A stretch of DNA of 7,022 bases from Solirubrobacterales bacterium (lineage in GTDB: Bacteria; Actinomycetota; Thermoleophilia; Solirubrobacterales; Solirubrobacteraceae). Of this stretch, positions 5,229 to 7,022 are shown one piece after another (the stretch's first letter is position 1; every line of letters starts with the position of its first letter). The translations under genes were made by a program, and so were the position numbers. The DNA is taken from NCBI GenBank assembly GCA_013695395.1, contig JACDAP010000255.1, forward strand, positions 1 to 7,022, written 5' to 3'. The notes beneath the pieces are model-generated. The model was not told the DNA's origin and did not search any database. It worked only from the letters and a program-made list of their open reading frames with translations.

Positions 5229-6499
5229 TGGGGCTCTTCCCGAAGAACCCGCCGCCCGGCCCCTCCGAGGAGTCCTTCTGGCAGAGCCCGCTCCGCGGGC
5301 CGTGGCTGACGAGCTTCATCGGCTCGTTCATGTTCCCGTTGATCCTCATCGTCGGCTTCACCGGCTTCATGAGCCACGCGGCCTACAACCCGAACCTCGG
5401 CATGAACGCGGTGGTGCCGAAGGGCGGGGACCTCGACCTGCTGCTCTTCGACTGGCCCACGAGCCCTACCTGGCTCTTCGCGCTCAATCAGGGCAGCCAC
5501 ATCATCGTCGGGATCGTCGTGGTGCCGATGATCCTCGCGAAGCTCTGGTCGGTCTTCCCGATGCTCTTCAAGTGGCCGCCGATCAAGAGCCCCGCGCACG
5601 CACTCGAGCGCATCTCGATCCTGCTGCTCGTCGGCGGCGCGGGCTTCATGTGGGCGACCGGGCTGCTCAACCAGCAGGTCTTCTACCCGTGGAGCTTCAA
5701 CTTCGTGGTGGCTCACTACTACGGTTCCTTCGTCTTCCTTGGTGCGCTCTTCCTGCACGTCGGCACCAAGCTGCCGACCATCCGCAAGGCCTACCGCGAG
5801 CGCGGCGTCCTCAAGCCGCTGATGGACGACGTCGCCCACACCGAGCCTGAGCCGTACGTGCCGGGCGGCCTCGCCCCCGAGGTGGCCGAGGCCGCGACGA
5901 TCTCGCGACGCGGCGTCCTCGCGCTCACCGGGGCGAGCTCGCTCGGCCTGTTCGTCGTCTTCGCCGGCCAGTCGATCGGCGGGCCGCTGCGCTCGGTCGC
6001 CCTGCTGGCGCCGCGGGGTCGCGGCACCTCCGGCACCCAGGGCTTCCCGGTCAACAAGACCGCGAGCCTCGCGAAGATCAGCGAGGAGATGGTCGGGCCG
6101 GGCTTCCGGCTCACGCTCAACGGGGCGAGCGGCTCGGAGCTGACCTACGCGCAGGTCGCCGCGATGGAGCAGCACACCGAGACACTGCCGATCGCCTGCG
6201 TCGAAGGCTGGTCGAGCATGCAGACGTGGACCGGCGTGCGGCTCATGGACCTCGCCGAACGGCTCGGCATGCGCGATGACCAGGCGCTCCAGGTGATCTC
6301 GCTGCAGGAGGCGGGCGCTTTCCGGCAGACGACCCTCTCGCGCGACCAGGTCATGAACTCGAAATCGCTGCTGGCGCTGAAGGTGGGGGGAGAGGACCTC
6401 TCGCTGGACCACGGCTTCCCGATGCGCGTCATCGTCCCGGCCAACCCCGGGGTGCACAACACCAAATGGGTCACCGAGCTGAAGCTGGTGAACGCATGA
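5228..6499 (+). CDS. Five-helix membrane protein with C-terminal sulfite-oxidase-type molybdopterin domain and internal Tat motif
   Basis: 423 residues; ATG 5228 shares one base with the preceding stop (TGATG), with only GGGG (5217-5220) as ribosome binding site. Residues about 29-50, 89-110, 128-148 and 160-180 are four hydrophobic helices of cytochrome-b561/DUF4405 character, with His50, His91, His163 and His177 available as possible heme ligands. A hydrophilic cytoplasmic linker (181-223) leads to SRRGVL (226-231), a twin-arginine motif, then a fifth, weakly hydrophobic helix (about 229-250). The rest (about 265-423) is an oxidoreductase molybdopterin-binding domain: LPIACVEGWSSMQTWTGVRL carries Cys324, the expected molybdenum ligand, and HGFPMRVIVPANPGVHNTKW (395-414) is the characteristic end of the family. 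Inference: electrons move between a membrane carrier and an extracytoplasmic molybdenum centre. From memory, actinobacterial proteins of this layout are known as dual Sec/Tat substrates. The substrate is unknown. No dimerisation domain of true sulfite oxidases is evident. Confidence 0.92.
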   Translation: MGLFPKNPPPGPSEESFWQSPLRGPWLTSFIGSFMFPLILIVGFTGFMSHAAYNPNLGMNAVVPKGGDLDLLLFDWPTSPTWLFALNQGSHIIVGIVVVPMILAKLWSVFPMLFKWPPIKSPAHALERISILLLVGGAGFMWATGLLNQQVFYPWSFNFVVAHYYGSFVFLGALFLHVGTKLPTIRKAYRERGVLKPLMDDVAHTEPEPYVPGGLAPEVAEAATISRRGVLALTGASSLGLFVVFAGQSIGGPLRSVALLAPRGRGTSGTQGFPVNKTASLAKISEEMVGPGFRLTLNGASGSELTYAQVAAMEQHTETLPIACVEGWSSMQTWTGVRLMDLAERLGMRDDQALQVISLQEAGAFRQTTLSRDQVMNSKSLLALKVGGEDLSLDHGFPMRVIVPANPGVHNTKWVTELKLVNA

Positions 6500-7020
6500 T
6501 CTCCGCCTGGAAGAAGGTCTACGGCGCCTCGCCGCTGCACCTGCTCGGGCAGATCATCGCCTTCGCGATCGCGATCTACGCCTATCTGCAGATCATCGAG
6601 GTCACGAGCACCGACAACCTGAGCCTCCTCATCTGGTTCCTGGCCGGCGCCCTGCTGCACGACATCATCTTCGTGCCGATCTACCTGATCCTCGACCTGA
6701 TCGCCCGGCTCGGGATCCAGGATCACTCGCTGCGAAACGTCCGCGCGATCAATCACATCCGCTTCCCGGTCGCGATCAGCGGGGTCATGTTCCTCGTGCT
6801 CTTCCCGCTCATCATCGGGAAGTCGGAGCCGAACTACGTGCGGCTTTCCGGTGACGAGTACGCGGACTACTTCAGCCGCTGGCTGCTGATCGTCGCGGTG
6901 GTCTTCGGGGTCTCCGCGATCAGCTACGCGGTCCGGCTGCGGCTGGAGGCGACGCGGGCGAAGCGGCCCGAGCCGGCGGACGACACGCCGGCCGCGCCGG
7001 ACACCGTCGCGGCGGCCTGA
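6496..7020 (+). CDS. Small four-helix integral membrane protein, function unknown
   Basis: 174 residues. ATG 6496 overlaps the stop of the molybdo-gene by four bases (ATGA), the sign of translational coupling; an upstream in-frame ATG at 6466 would lie inside that gene and is less likely. Helices are predicted at about 15-35, 46-70, 88-109 and 128-148. Between helices 2 and 3 is a basic, probably cytoplasmic loop (RLGIQDHSLRNVRAINHIRF), and between 3 and 4 a polar loop with KSEPNYVRLSGDEYADYFSR, probably outside. The C-terminus (about 149-174) is a basic then Ala/Pro/Asp-rich cytoplasmic tail. His15, His55 (LLHDIIFVPIYL), His77 and His87 lie in or near helices, but no known cofactor motif is seen. 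I do not recognise a family. Position suggests a subunit, assembly factor or electron partner of the molybdo-protein. The gene is complete, ending two bases before the window edge. Confidence 0.85.
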   Translation: MISAWKKVYGASPLHLLGQIIAFAIAIYAYLQIIEVTSTDNLSLLIWFLAGALLHDIIFVPIYLILDLIARLGIQDHSLRNVRAINHIRFPVAISGVMFLVLFPLIIGKSEPNYVRLSGDEYADYFSRWLLIVAVVFGVSAISYAVRLRLEATRAKRPEPADDTPAAPDTVAAA

Positions 7021-7022
7021 AC

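Noticed and set aside
3854..6457. Very long minus-strand frame opposite the methyltransferase and molybdo genes
   Set aside because: The translated product is low complexity and charge-rich, spans three real genes on both strands and has no recognisable domain; stop codons are simply scarce in this composition.
1..7022. CRISPR arrays, tRNA/rRNA genes, insertion-sequence transposases or phage genes
   Set aside because: None was seen: repeats are limited to the two 46-bp units and short palindromes, and every real gene has chromosomal character.

Overview
High-GC (about 70 %, by eye) chromosomal DNA of an actinobacterium. The short SigA-like sigma factor, the PucR-type regulator and the polytopic molybdopterin protein would fit the class Thermoleophilia (Solirubrobacterales and relatives). 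That placement is inference from protein character; no marker gene is present.

Layout, left to right. (1) 1-780, + strand: the 3' part of a PucR/CdaR-type regulator whose start lies outside the window. (2) 781-1258: a 478-base gene-free stretch with an unusual density of dyad symmetry (a perfect 16-bp palindrome, an interrupted one and a perfect 14-bp one) and two good -35/-10 promoter candidates, all pointing at the next gene. (3) 1259-2119, +: a group-2 type sigma-70 factor with a TTG start and altered promoter-contact residues, followed by a strong hairpin terminator. (4) 2120-2587: a gene-free convergent intergenic region with a short tandem repeat, small palindromes and two near-identical 46-bp units that each fold into a long hairpin. 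(5) 2588-4506, - strand: an OmpR-family response regulator and its histidine kinase, overlapping by ATGA. (6) 4507-4595: a short divergent control region with an 11-bp-spaced direct repeat of the type OmpR-family regulators bind. (7) 4596-7020, +: a tightly overlapping three-gene operon: a SAM-dependent methyltransferase, a five-helix membrane protein ending in a sulfite-oxidase-type molybdopterin domain, and a small four-helix membrane protein of unknown function.

How they may work together. The kinase has almost no extracytoplasmic loop and probably senses something in the membrane. Its regulator is transcribed divergently from the molybdo-operon, so control of that operon, of its own genes, or of both is plausible. 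In the molybdo-protein, four N-terminal helices with several histidines could carry heme and pass electrons across the membrane, while an internal twin-arginine motif before helix five suggests that Tat exports the folded cofactor domain after Sec has inserted the first four helices. The sigma factor and the PucR regulator appear to be separate units. The most interesting candidate system is the methyltransferase / dual-targeted molybdo-protein / four-helix protein operon with its neighbouring two-component pair.
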